Of a DNA stretch of 32,442 bases, positions 8,436-16,717 are shown one piece after another (position 1 is the first letter of the stretch; the number at the start of each line of letters is the position of its first letter). The notes below the pieces were generated by a model that was given only the letters and a program-made list of their open reading frames with translations, made no database searches and was not told where the DNA came from. Source of the DNA: Bacteroidota bacterium (GTDB lineage Bacteria > Bacteroidota > Bacteroidia > Cytophagales > Cyclobacteriaceae); assembly GCA_016191555.1 (NCBI GenBank), contig JACPVX010000089.1, forward strand, positions 1 to 32,442. Direction: 5' to 3'. Both the position numbers and the translations under genes were made by a program.

Positions 8436-11400
8436 CTATAATTTGATACCGATCAAAAGTACATCATCCGTTTGTTTGTGTTCTCCTTTCCATGTTTCCC
8501 ACTCATAGTCAAACACTTCGGCTGCATCTTTCATGCTCTTGGTGTGTACGCGGTCAATGATTTCTCTCGTTTTCTTCGGCCCAAATTTACGTACTTCCGG
8601 TCCACCGAACTGATCCGGGAAACCATCGGAACTAAAGTAGAATGAATCGCCTTTGCCCAGCTCCAACCGGGTAGTGGTAAAGTTGGTCTGGTTTTTATAA
8701 ATACCCCCGCCAATCGGGAATTTATTTCCTTTCACTTCGTCCATCACGCCCCCTTTCATAAAGTACAACGGACGGTGGGCGCCCGCATACTCCACGGTTT
8801 TCGTTTCGGTGTTGATGCGGCACAGCGCAATGTCCATACCGTCTTTGGTTGCCGAATCTTCCTGATCCTGACGCAATGTTTGCGTTACGCCCTCATCCAG
8901 CAAATCGAGGATTTTTCCCGGCTCGGTAATTTTACGGCTTCGCACGATATCATTCAACAAGAAATAACCAATCAACGACAACAACGCTCCCGGCACACCG
9001 TGGCCGGTACAGTCTACCGCTGCAATGAAGATGTCGTTCTTGATTTGAACAAACCACGGGAAGTCACCGCTCACCACATCGCGTGGTTTATAAAGAATAA
9101 ATGAATCGGGCAATGCTTTGTTGATCAACCGGGTATTCGGCAAGATCGCATTTTGAATGCGCTTGGCGTAATTGATGGAGTCGTTGATCTTTTTATTTTT
9201 GTTCTGAATCTCCAACTCAATCTCTTTGCGCTCGGTAATGTCGTGCGACACCACCAACACCGATTCGATGTTTTCCTGATCATCGTATTCGGGGATCGCA
9301 TTGACCTGCATCACGCGATTACCAATTTCGGAAGGGAAGTCCATCTCCACCGACACCTTGTCGTTGCTGGTGTTGACTTGCTCTACAATCGACAGCCATT
9401 GATTCAGGATGCTTTCCTGTAACTCGGCCTCGCGTATTTTCTTATTGATGAACTGGCCGGGCGATTTGCCGGTATACGATTCGATGGTCGGGTTGATGTA
9501 CGAAATGGATTCGTGTTCCAGACGGGTAATAATATCCAGCGAGTTTTCTGAAAGGGCCTGCATCTTACTGCGCATGCGTTGCTCTTGCTCCGCCAATCTG
9601 CGCTCGGTAATGTCGCGGGAATTTAAGATGAAGCCGTGGATCGCAGGGTTCGACATGAAGTTCGTTCCGGTGGCTTCCAGCCAGATGTATCTGCCGTCTT
9701 TGGTTTTGTATTCCAACTGCACGGTGAGTTTCTCGTTCGGCTTTTCGCGCAACTGTTCGAATAAGCCGCGGGCAATCTCTAAGCTGTTCGGGTGCACGCG
9801 ATCTAAGTCGCTTTGGCCTTGTAGTTCTTTTTGATTGTAACCTAAGATGGTTTCAACAGAAGGGGAGATGTAACGAATCTTTCCATCCTCTTCGTAGATC
9901 GTGATTACCTCCGATGCATTCTCAAGCAACAACTGCATGCGGTTTTGCGTGCGGTTTACTTCTTCGATTTGCTCTTCCAGGAGAATGTTCGAACGCTGCA
10001 ATTCTTCTTGCGTGGCGCGCATTTCTTCTGCATTTTGACGCAATACTTCTTGCTTTTCGGTGAGCTCGGCACTCAATGCCTGCGATTCACTTAACAAGCG
10101 TCTGGTGCGCTCGTTCACTTTAATGTTGAAGATGGTACGAGCGAGGATCACGCTCAACTCTTGCACAAACTTGACGTGCGAAGGAGTAAACTTCTTCAAT
10201 CCGGCAAACTCGACTACGCCATACACTTCCTCGTTCGTAATCAACGGAACAATCAAAATGCTATTCGGCTTTTGGTCGCCCAAAATACCGGAGGTGATGG
10301 TGACATATTCATCGGGGATTTCGGTGCGCAGAATGTAGTCTTGTTCCGCGGCTGCTTGTCCCACTAATCCTTCGGCAAAGCGGAAAGATTTTTGTAAATA
10401 CTTTTTGCGGTTGTAGGCGAAGCTGGCGCGCAGCTCGATCATCTTTGTTTTTTCCTCATCATTCACGATGTAGAAGGCACCTTGCAGGGCTCCGATTTTT
10501 TCAATGATAAACTTAACCACATCATCGCCCAATCCATCGATGGTATCATGTAGGCGGAGGATTTCGGCTACTTCGGCTACACCCCGCACAATCCAGTTGC
10601 GCTCAGTATCTCTGCGTTCGTTTTCAATCAGGTTTTCGCGCATGTTCAAAAGCGCTAATCCGAGCGTATCATTTTCGCTGGCCGGCTGGTAGCTGGCATT
10701 AAATTTTCCTTCTCCCACCAACCGCGCAAACTGCGCACTGTTCTTTAAGGTTTGCACCAGTCCATCTACCTTGTTGGCCATCAAGCCAAACTCATCGCCA
10801 CTGCTGGCGGTAACTTTATCCGGCAAAATACCTTTGCTCACCATGTCCAATGTTTCCTGCATGGAGTTGAGCGGCTGTGTGAGCGAGCGTGCAAACACCA
10901 ACGAGAACGATGACGCCAGCAAGAGGATAATGATGCCGCCTGCGATATAGATCTTCGTCAGCGAGGCACCTTCGGTCGTAATTTCATCGATGTCGATTTT
11001 TACCAACATGGCCCAGGGCGCATGATCAATTTTGCGATACGCCACCAACACATCTTTTCCACGATAGTCGCGGCCCCGTTTGATTCCATTTTTTCCTCCC
11101 AGCGCAGACATGATTTCACTGGCCTCGGCATGATCTTCATCAAAAAACTTAATCACATCACCGGGGGCATTGCGCAGCGGGCTGCCGATAATTACTTTTC
11201 CGGTGGCGGCATCTTTCATGCCTACGAACGCTTCACCTGTCAGGCCGAGTCCTTGAACATCCTGCAACGATTTATATGTTTCGGTGAAGTCCAACTCAAA
11301 AATGATGATGTTGCCATCCATCGGGGCACCTGCGTAAGCGATGTATTTTTTGTCGGTTTTCTTAACCGTGCTTAAATGAAAATTTTGTTTCGAGCTGGAA

Positions 11401-11795
11401 AAGAAATTTCCTTCGGGGGCTATGAAATGCGTTTCGCTGCCATCGGATTTTGCTTTCACCGCTCCGTTGGCATCGGTAATTAAGATGCGTTGAAATCCAT
11501 AATCTTCTTTGATCTGCGCCAGCAAGCTGCCCACGGAATCGGGAGCGGATTGCATAACTCCTTTAATCACAGCCGAGTGCTGCAATTGCGCCACCGTAGA
11601 GGCGATGTGATCAAAGTAATAACTGAATTGAGCCGCGCGGTGGTCGGCCAGCGCAGTCAGTTCTCCTCCCTTTTTTTCAATGGAAGTGTTGACGTTGATT
11701 CGATACGTAAACAACGAGATGGCGAGAATGGTAACCAAGCAAATGATTACGATTAACCCGGTGATTTTGGTACTGATTTTTATATTCTTGAACAT
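8436..11795 (-). CDS. Multi-sensor PP2C/SpoIIE-type phosphatase, SiaA-like
   Basis: A membrane sensor phosphatase of 1119 aa, expected to remove phosphate from SiaC. Domains in order (residue numbers count from a TTG two codons upstream): membrane segment 13-33, periplasmic Cache-like sensor 40-280, membrane segment 283-304, HAMP from 305 with a second HAMP-like stretch to about 400, GAF 410-565, coiled coil 565-620, PAS 620-735, PAS 742-858, a short coiled coil, then a SpoIIE/PP2C domain from about 895 to the end. Metal-binding motifs are intact: VVSGDF (Asp913), DCTGHG (Asp930), SSDG (Asp1059) and QTDDVLL. Pseudomonas SiaA has only a sensor, HAMP and PP2C, so the GAF and PAS domains are additions. 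The TTG at 11801 is unlikely; ATG 11795 gives MFKNIKISTKI. Confidence 0.92.
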   Translation of the reverse strand: MFKNIKISTKITGLIVIICLVTILAISLFTYRINVNTSIEKKGGELTALADHRAAQFSYYFDHIASTVAQLQHSAVIKGVMQSAPDSVGSLLAQIKEDYGFQRILITDANGAVKAKSDGSETHFIAPEGNFFSSSKQNFHLSTVKKTDKKYIAYAGAPMDGNIIIFELDFTETYKSLQDVQGLGLTGEAFVGMKDAATGKVIIGSPLRNAPGDVIKFFDEDHAEASEIMSALGGKNGIKRGRDYRGKDVLVAYRKIDHAPWAMLVKIDIDEITTEGASLTKIYIAGGIIILLLASSFSLVFARSLTQPLNSMQETLDMVSKGILPDKVTASSGDEFGLMANKVDGLVQTLKNSAQFARLVGEGKFNASYQPASENDTLGLALLNMRENLIENERRDTERNWIVRGVAEVAEILRLHDTIDGLGDDVVKFIIEKIGALQGAFYIVNDEEKTKMIELRASFAYNRKKYLQKSFRFAEGLVGQAAAEQDYILRTEIPDEYVTITSGILGDQKPNSILIVPLITNEEVYGVVEFAGLKKFTPSHVKFVQELSVILARTIFNIKVNERTRRLLSESQALSAELTEKQEVLRQNAEEMRATQEELQRSNILLEEQIEEVNRTQNRMQLLLENASEVITIYEEDGKIRYISPSVETILGYNQKELQGQSDLDRVHPNSLEIARGLFEQLREKPNEKLTVQLEYKTKDGRYIWLEATGTNFMSNPAIHGFILNSRDITERRLAEQEQRMRSKMQALSENSLDIITRLEHESISYINPTIESYTGKSPGQFINKKIREAELQESILNQWLSIVEQVNTSNDKVSVEMDFPSEIGNRVMQVNAIPEYDDQENIESVLVVSHDITERKEIELEIQNKNKKINDSINYAKRIQNAILPNTRLINKALPDSFILYKPRDVVSGDFPWFVQIKNDIFIAAVDCTGHGVPGALLSLIGYFLLNDIVRSRKITEPGKILDLLDEGVTQTLRQDQEDSATKDGMDIALCRINTETKTVEYAGAHRPLYFMKGGVMDEVKGNKFPIGGGIYKNQTNFTTTRLELGKGDSFYFSSDGFPDQFGGPEVRKFGPKKTREIIDRVHTKSMKDAAEVFDYEWETWKGEHKQTDDVLLIGIKL

Positions 11796-11817
11796 GCTCA
11801 AACGCAGTTTATTCTTT

Positions 11818-12600
11818 CTATCCTTCTACTAACATAGTGGCCAACTCGATGGCCTGAGTTCTGGCATTTTCCGGCAAGGCGGTAAATGTAGCGATCTCTA
11901 ATACCGCCACTACCTGATCTCCTTTATGTACCGATGCTACAAACAAAAATTTTGGCAACGCACTTCCCAATCCGCTCAGGATAGCATTGTTGTAACCTTC
12001 GGGTAACTCATCGAGGTAAATGCTTTTGCCCGATGCGGCTGCCTGCCCCACCAGTCCTTCGCCCCATTGGAAAGACACGGCCTGATTTTCGACAGGCAAT
12101 GCAAAGGAAGCCGTCATGGTAAGTGTTTTGCTATCGCCTGATTTACTCGCATCGTACCAGGCGCCCTGACCGGCCTTCAACAAATCGCAAATCGAGTTTA
12201 AGCCCACTTGCTTGATTTCATTTTTCTTAGCGCCCTTCAAATCGTTGGCGAAAGTCTTTTTGTCGAGCGCGAAGTTGGCGGTTTCCGCATCGGCAGCAGC
12301 TGAAGTTTGCTGCGAGCTTACTTCTTTGAATACGATTACTTCTTTGCGGATTTTCTGAGAATAATTAATGGCGGTGATGCCCAGCCCAAAGGCGATGAAG
12401 ATCACGATGAACGCTTTCACGAAAACCCAAAAGCTATCGGGGGATTCGGTCATGCCGCCCTCGTAAATCAGATTATCTTCCAAACGGAATAACACATAAG
12501 CCGAAATAAGAATGGCCGTGTAAAACAACGCAGTCAGAATCAAACTTCTTTTCTGTGGATCCTTTATCAACCCCAGCCATTTTTGCAGAAACTCCTTCAT
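11818..12600 (-). CDS. Membrane-anchored GAF-domain protein
   Basis: A 260-aa protein with two membrane segments (about residues 20-37 and 62-82) and a cytoplasmic GAF domain (about 130-258). The GAF part closely echoes the GAF of the adjacent phosphatase: both share the pattern sFrwgEGLVGQAAAs/e.ky followed by a PN/LPKSIL-like strand, here SFQWGEGLVGQAAASGKSIYL. There is no output domain, so it is either a ligand or redox sensor passing its signal through protein contact, or a membrane scaffold for the complex. It lies between cheB and the phosphatase gene; its stop is 22 bases before the ATG of the phosphatase. The duplicated GAF suggests heteromeric pairing of the two sensors, which is an inference. 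Confidence 0.85.
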   Translation of the reverse strand: MKEFLQKWLGLIKDPQKRSLILTALFYTAILISAYVLFRLEDNLIYEGGMTESPDSFWVFVKAFIVIFIAFGLGITAINYSQKIRKEVIVFKEVSSQQTSAAADAETANFALDKKTFANDLKGAKKNEIKQVGLNSICDLLKAGQGAWYDASKSGDSKTLTMTASFALPVENQAVSFQWGEGLVGQAAASGKSIYLDELPEGYNNAILSGLGSALPKFLFVASVHKGDQVVAVLEIATFTALPENARTQAIELATMLVEG

Positions 12601-12668
12601 AGGTTAATTATTTCTTGGTTCGTGATCAGGTGCAATCGCTGGTTCATCAGTCTTCCATTTTGGTTCAT
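12597..12668 (-). CDS. Possible 23-residue upstream ORF overlapping the GAF gene start
   Basis: In the 88-base gap between cheB and the GAF gene, a short frame begins at ATG 12668 (MNQNGRLMNQ...) and ends in a TGA that overlaps the ATG of the GAF gene (ATGA). A second in-frame ATG lies seven codons in. Such an overlap is typical of translational coupling, but a 23-codon frame is easily produced by chance and no ribosome-binding site is obvious. Confidence 0.2.
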   Translation of the reverse strand: MNQNGRLMNQRLHLITNQEIINL

Positions 12669-12688
12669 ACACGGTGCGATTTCACTCG

Positions 12689-13282
12689 TTATTTATAATG
12701 CTTATCCAATTCAATTAAAAATTCTACAATCTCATCCACCTTCAGGGTGTAATCAATTTGCGTGAGCGACAGTGCCGCTTTCGGCATGGTATCAATCATA
12801 CACTCACTGGGTTCTTGCACAATCGTGAGGCCGCCTTTGTCTTTGATGTGCTTCATTCCCAAGCCTCCATCGCGGTTAGCACCCGATAGCAGGATACCGA
12901 TCAGCTTATCGCGATACACATAGGCGGCCGTGCCCAGCGTAACATCAATAGCGGGGCGCGAGTTGTTAATCATTTCTTCGGTAGACATGGCAAAATGATT
13001 GCCGAGCTCTACCGACATGTGGTAGTTGGAAGGCGCCAGGTACACACCGCCTTTCTTAATGGTTTCTTTATCATTTGGCTCCACTACCTGCACCACGCTT
13101 TTAATTGATAAGGCTTCCACAAATCCATTGCGCACATGTTTTAATCGGTGTAAACACATAATTATAGGAAGGTGAAAGTTTTTAGGTAGCTGCGAGAGTA
13201 TTTTCACGATTCCCTGAAAACTCCCGGCCGATCCCCCTATCACAACTGCCTTATAGCTGTTATTTAAATTGTACTTGTCCAT
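12689..13282 (-). CDS. cheB: CheB-type methylesterase without receiver domain
   Basis: A 197-aa stand-alone CheB catalytic domain, expected to demethylate or deamidate glutamyl residues of a receptor. The catalytic triad is present: Ser18 in GGSAGS, His45 in CLHRLKH, Asp138 in SGANRDGGLGM. The N-terminal response-regulator domain of classical CheB (about 150 residues) is absent, so activity cannot be controlled by CheA phosphorylation in the classical way. It starts 14 bases after the cheR stop. No methyl-accepting chemotaxis protein, CheA, CheW or CheY occurs in the window, so the target may be the sensor phosphatase or a receptor elsewhere. Start ATG 13282 is well supported by the Rossmann-like first strand. 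Confidence 0.92.
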   Translation of the reverse strand: MDKYNLNNSYKAVVIGGSAGSFQGIVKILSQLPKNFHLPIIMCLHRLKHVRNGFVEALSIKSVVQVVEPNDKETIKKGGVYLAPSNYHMSVELGNHFAMSTEEMINNSRPAIDVTLGTAAYVYRDKLIGILLSGANRDGGLGMKHIKDKGGLTIVQEPSECMIDTMPKAALSLTQIDYTLKVDEIVEFLIELDKHYK

Positions 13283-13296
13283 GGCAGCGCGATCTC

Positions 13297-14121
13297 CTAA
13301 TCCTTTATCTTCTTATAAACTTTTTCTTCGTTGTTAACCACCAAAAACTTGCTGGCTACTTCGCACCAGATCAATGATTCTTTTGAACCAATGGCGAGGT
13401 AGCCGTACTTAAACATGCTTTCGTGGAATTTCTTCAACACTTCGTTCTGCAGCGATTGGTTGAAATAGATCATCACGTTCCGGCACAGGATCAGATCAAA
13501 CTTGTTGAACACTTCTCCCTTCACTAAATCATGCTTGCGGAAAGTAACATTCTGTAATAGCGACTTATCGAATACTGCCTTTCCGTTTTCTTCCTTGTAA
13601 TAATCTTTTAAGCTTCCTTTCCCCTCGTAGCGGATGTAGTTCTTTTCATTCAACTCCATGTTTTTGATCGGGTAGGAGGCCTGCTTGGCTTTTTCCAGAA
13701 TGGTGGTGTCTAAATCAGTAGCATACAATTGCACATCTTGCAAAATACCCATCTCTTTCAGCACGATCGTCATCGAGAGCACCTCTTCGCCCGATGAGCA
13801 GCCGGCATGCCAGATTTTAAATTGCTTATGATTTAATAAGATGCCGGGAATGATTTCATCGCGGATGATCCGCCAGAACCCCGGGTCACGAAACATTTCC
13901 GTTACGTTCACCGTCAGCTCATCCAAAAATTCGTCAATAAAGTTGGGCTGCTCGCTGAGTTTCTTCAACAGCGTTTCCACCGTCAGGCTTTTCAGCTCCA
14001 AAATCCGAAGCATTCTTCGTTTGAAGGAAGACATGGCGTAGTTACGAAAGTCGTAACCGTACCTCGTCTGCACCAATTCGGTGATCTTCTTCAGATCGGC
14101 AATGTCAATGTCTTGTATCAC
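13297..14121 (-). CDS. cheR: CheR-type glutamate methyltransferase
   Basis: A 274-aa CheR, which uses S-adenosylmethionine to methylate glutamates in receptor helices. It has the N-terminal helical domain, then TVNVTEMFRDPGFW, the SAM-binding IWHAGCSSGEEVLSM, ATDLD and LILCRNVMIYFN motifs, all intact. There is no C-terminal TPR extension. The start is a GTG at 14121; no in-frame ATG lies upstream before a stop codon (TAA at about 14133-14135). It is the first gene of the long minus operon and sits about 30 bases downstream of a TAnnTTTG promoter element. The pairing with cheB implies a reversible methylation step in this operon. Confidence 0.93.
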   Translation of the reverse strand: MIQDIDIADLKKITELVQTRYGYDFRNYAMSSFKRRMLRILELKSLTVETLLKKLSEQPNFIDEFLDELTVNVTEMFRDPGFWRIIRDEIIPGILLNHKQFKIWHAGCSSGEEVLSMTIVLKEMGILQDVQLYATDLDTTILEKAKQASYPIKNMELNEKNYIRYEGKGSLKDYYKEENGKAVFDKSLLQNVTFRKHDLVKGEVFNKFDLILCRNVMIYFNQSLQNEVLKKFHESMFKYGYLAIGSKESLIWCEVASKFLVVNNEEKVYKKIKD

Positions 14122-14155
14122 TTCGCAAACACGTTATTTCAAGTTCAATCAGCGA

Positions 14156-14183
14156 CAAAAATAGAATTTCAATGAAGCCACAA
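14156..14183 (-). promoter_or_regulatory. Putative Bacteroidota promoter of the cheR operon
   Basis: On the minus strand, TATTTTTG (14163-14156) matches the -7 consensus TAnnTTTG. A TTG (14183-14181) lies 17 bases upstream at about the position of the -33 element. Transcription would start near 14149 and leave a leader of about 28 nt before the cheR GTG. The spacing is slightly shorter than typical, so this is a moderate-confidence call. Confidence 0.5.
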
Positions 14184-14324
14184 TCCACTTATTCGTGTGT
14201 AAACCTTACACAAGACAATTCTACCCTGAGTGAGATGGATTACCTGCTTTCCGGATTCATTCTGCCATGCTGCTACTTTGTTTTTTTTATGATCTGGTTA
14301 TTAAAAAGTTACTTTTCTATCTCT

Positions 14325-14795
14325 TTACGCTAATAATTGATCCGGATGGAACGATCCCGGCAAAAGCGATTCCGCATCCGGATATTTTATCCAGGCTGTT
14401 TCATCGGTCATAAACAGAATCTGAATCTTGGATTGCTGGCGGTGCTCATACTCCACCAGCACCTGCCGGCACGCGCCACAGGGCGAAGCAGGCGTGAGCT
14501 CCTTGTGGTTTTTCTTGTGAGCCACCACCGCTATTTTCACAATCTTCTTTTCGGGAAACTGCGTGCCTAATGAATACAAGGCCACGCGCTCGGCACACAT
14601 ACACAATGGGTACGAGGCGTTTTCCTGATTGGCACCGGTAATGATGGTATTGTCGTCCAGAATTAAGGCTGCTCCCACCTGAAACTTCGAGTACGGAGCA
14701 TAGCTATGCAGCGTGGCTTCTTTGGCTTTGTGGGCCAAATACTTTGATTCGCTATCGAGGTCATCGATAGAGGCAAATCGCTCGGAGGAGTTCAT
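14325..14795 (-). CDS. cdd: Cytidine deaminase
   Basis: A 156-aa homotetramer-type cytidine deaminase, which converts cytidine and deoxycytidine to uridine and deoxyuridine in pyrimidine salvage (cytoplasm). The zinc site is complete: Cys67 and catalytic Glu69 in MCAERVAL, with Cys106 and Cys109 in PCGACRQV. The substrate-binding SYAPYSKFQVGAA is also clear. Length is slightly above the 130-140 aa of the short class because of an N-terminal extension of about 20 residues. It lies upstream of cheR on the same strand, but 203 bases and a promoter-like element separate them, so it is probably an independent transcript. Confidence 0.96.
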   Translation of the reverse strand: MNSSERFASIDDLDSESKYLAHKAKEATLHSYAPYSKFQVGAALILDDNTIITGANQENASYPLCMCAERVALYSLGTQFPEKKIVKIAVVAHKKNHKELTPASPCGACRQVLVEYEHRQQSKIQILFMTDETAWIKYPDAESLLPGSFHPDQLLA

Positions 14796-14938
14796 AGGTT
14801 GGGGAGCAAGACTAATCGCTAAAGATAATAAACCTCCCCTGAGTTCAAAAAGATCATGCTTATTTCTTTGTTTTTGGCTGCTGCGCGAAGGTTTTGTTTA
14901 ATTTTAACTCGGATTGCAGTTGACAGAATAAAGAGTAA

Positions 14939-14954
14939 GATGGCCACGGCCATC
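14939..14954. promoter_or_regulatory. Perfect 7+2+7 palindrome upstream of the saccharopine-dehydrogenase-like gene
   Basis: GATGGCC-AC-GGCCATC, 41 bases before the start codon at 14995. The loop is too short for an RNA hairpin, so if functional it is more likely a DNA operator. No regulator gene is adjacent, and it could be chance in this G/C-richer stretch. The rest of the gap 14796-14994 shows nothing clear. Confidence 0.25.
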
Positions 14955-14994
14955 GGTTGGTTCTACCCGAAATTTCAGCTGCCGTACAAAAGTT

Positions 14995-16338
14995 ATGAAA
15001 GAACAAGCCATCTTGATTTTAGGAGCCGGGCGCTCTTCTACCGCGTTGATTAACTATTTGTTAACCCATGCTGCCGCCAACCGATGGACGGTAACGGTGG
15101 GCGACTTTTCGTTGGCAGCCGCGATTGATCGGGTCAACGGCCACGCGAGCGGAAAAGCCATTGCTTTTGATATTGCGCAGACCGAAGCGAGCCGTGCCGA
15201 AATCGCCAAAGCCGATGTAGTGGTGTCGCTCATGCCCGCACACTTGCACGTGCAGGTGGCGGCTATCTGTTTAGCCGAGAAAAAACACCTGCTCACCGCC
15301 AGCTATGTGTCAGACGAGATGAAAACCTTCGATGCCGAAGCGAAGCAAAAGGGTTTGCTCTTTTTAAACGAGTGCGGGCTCGACCCCGGCATCGACCACA
15401 TGAGTGCCATGCAGGTAATCGATCGCATCAAGCAAGAAGGCGGCAAACTGATTTCGTTCGAATCATTTACCGGAGGATTAATTGCACCGACCACCGATAT
15501 CGACAATCCGTGGCGCTATAAGTTTACCTGGAATCCGCGCAACGTGGTGATGGCCGGACAAGGCACCGCCAAGTTTTTGCAAGGCGGCCAATGGAAATAC
15601 ATTCCCTACCAACAATTGTTCAAGCGAACGACTTCCGTATCCGTGCCCGGCTATGGCGAATACGAAGGCTACGCTAACCGCGACTCATTAAAGTATTTGG
15701 ATACCTATGGATTGCAAGGCATAAAAACAATGGTGCGGGGCACGCTGCGCAACAAGGGCTATTGCAGTGCATGGAATGTGTTGGTGCAACTGGGTTGCTG
15801 CGATGATACCTACACGCTCGAAAACATAGGTAAGTTGACGCATCGTGATTTCATCACCTTGTTTTTGGAAGAATCTACACAGCCTGCCGAAGAATTAGTT
15901 TGCCAACTGTTTGGCCTGGATCAGAAAGGAGAGGAGATGAAACGCCTGACGTGGAGCGGATTTTTTGCTGATGAGAAAATCGGCCTCGACCAGGGCACCC
16001 CAGCGCAGGTAGTAGAGCACATTTTGCAGAAGCGCTGGAAACTGCAGCGGGGCGACCAAGACTTTATTGTGATGTGGCACCGCTTTGGTTTTGAAACGCA
16101 CGGTCGCGATAAGCGCGAAATTCAGGCGTACCTGACTTGCACCGGCCAGGACGAAAACAATACCGCCATGGCGCAGACTGTAGGTTTGCCGTTGGCCATC
16201 GCCACGAAATTATTATTGCAAGGAAAAATTAAAAGTCGCGGAGTGGTGATACCCGTGGTGCCTGAATTTTACAACCCGATTTTAGAAGAGCTCGGACAAT
16301 TGCAGATTAAACTGCACGAGGTGGAGAAGGCTGGATAA
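14995..16338 (+). CDS. Saccharopine dehydrogenase (LYS9-like) family protein
   Basis: A 447-aa NAD(P)-dependent oxidoreductase of the saccharopine dehydrogenase/reductase family. The N-terminal Rossmann fold carries ILGAGRSS (residues 8-15), and the family-specific ECGLDPGIDHMSAM is present near 126-139. A large C-terminal substrate domain contains SFTGGLIAPTTDIDNPWRYKFTWNPRNV, which resembles the fungal Lys9 type. In bacteria of this phylum such proteins may serve lysine degradation or a related opine-type conversion. No lysine-6-aminotransferase or LKR partner is in the window, so the substrate is not certain. Start ATG 14995 puts the GxGxxS motif at the usual distance. The 3' end overlaps the convergent VOC gene by 32 bases. 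Confidence 0.88.
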   Translation: MKEQAILILGAGRSSTALINYLLTHAAANRWTVTVGDFSLAAAIDRVNGHASGKAIAFDIAQTEASRAEIAKADVVVSLMPAHLHVQVAAICLAEKKHLLTASYVSDEMKTFDAEAKQKGLLFLNECGLDPGIDHMSAMQVIDRIKQEGGKLISFESFTGGLIAPTTDIDNPWRYKFTWNPRNVVMAGQGTAKFLQGGQWKYIPYQQLFKRTTSVSVPGYGEYEGYANRDSLKYLDTYGLQGIKTMVRGTLRNKGYCSAWNVLVQLGCCDDTYTLENIGKLTHRDFITLFLEESTQPAEELVCQLFGLDQKGEEMKRLTWSGFFADEKIGLDQGTPAQVVEHILQKRWKLQRGDQDFIVMWHRFGFETHGRDKREIQAYLTCTGQDENNTAMAQTVGLPLAIATKLLLQGKIKSRGVVIPVVPEFYNPILEELGQLQIKLHEVEKAG

Positions 16339-16717
16339 GATCCCACCAGTTTCCATACAAATCCGCAAACACCGCCACTGTTCCGTACGGCTCCTGCGAG
16401 GGAGGCCGCACAATGGTGATGCCTTTGTCCAACAAATTTTGATAGTCGGACTCGAACTGATCGGTGTGCAGAAATAAAAACACGCGTCCACCGGTTTGAT
16501 TGCCCACGCGAGATGATTGTTCGTCATTGGCGGCCTGCGCCAGCAGGAGATTGCAACCCGCAGAACCGGGCGGAGCCACCACCACCCACCGTTTGGTGTC
16601 GCTCAGGCGCGTATCTTCCACCAATCGAAAGTTTAGTTTGTCGACATAAAAGCGAATGGCCTCGTCATAGTTGCGAACGACCAAGCTGATGAGCGCGAGT
16701 TGCTGATTACTTGCCAT
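16307..16717 (-). CDS. VOC (glyoxalase/bleomycin-resistance) family protein
   Basis: A 136-aa single-domain VOC protein with two beta-alpha-beta-beta-beta modules: LISLVVRNYDEAIRFYVDKLNFRLVEDT at the start and FESDYQNLLDKGITIVRPPSQEPYGTVAVFADLYGNWWDLIQ at the end. The pattern of YGTVAVFADLYGNWWDL is typical of this family. The first metal ligand position is occupied by a hydrophobic or Ser residue rather than the His of glyoxalase I, so the activity is not predictable. It is convergent with the saccharopine-dehydrogenase-like gene and its last 10 codons lie antisense to that gene's end. Confidence 0.85.
   Translation of the reverse strand: MASNQQLALISLVVRNYDEAIRFYVDKLNFRLVEDTRLSDTKRWVVVAPPGSAGCNLLLAQAANDEQSSRVGNQTGGRVFLFLHTDQFESDYQNLLDKGITIVRPPSQEPYGTVAVFADLYGNWWDLIQPSPPRAV

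Noticed and set aside
9153..9422. Plus-strand frames opposite the phosphatase gene (and similar long frames opposite the ABC, BASS and SulP genes)
   Set aside because: They are antisense shadows with no start signals, family patterns or plausible composition.
11796..11801. TTG start of the sensor phosphatase
   Set aside because: ATG 11795 directly precedes the basic, then hydrophobic, N-terminus.
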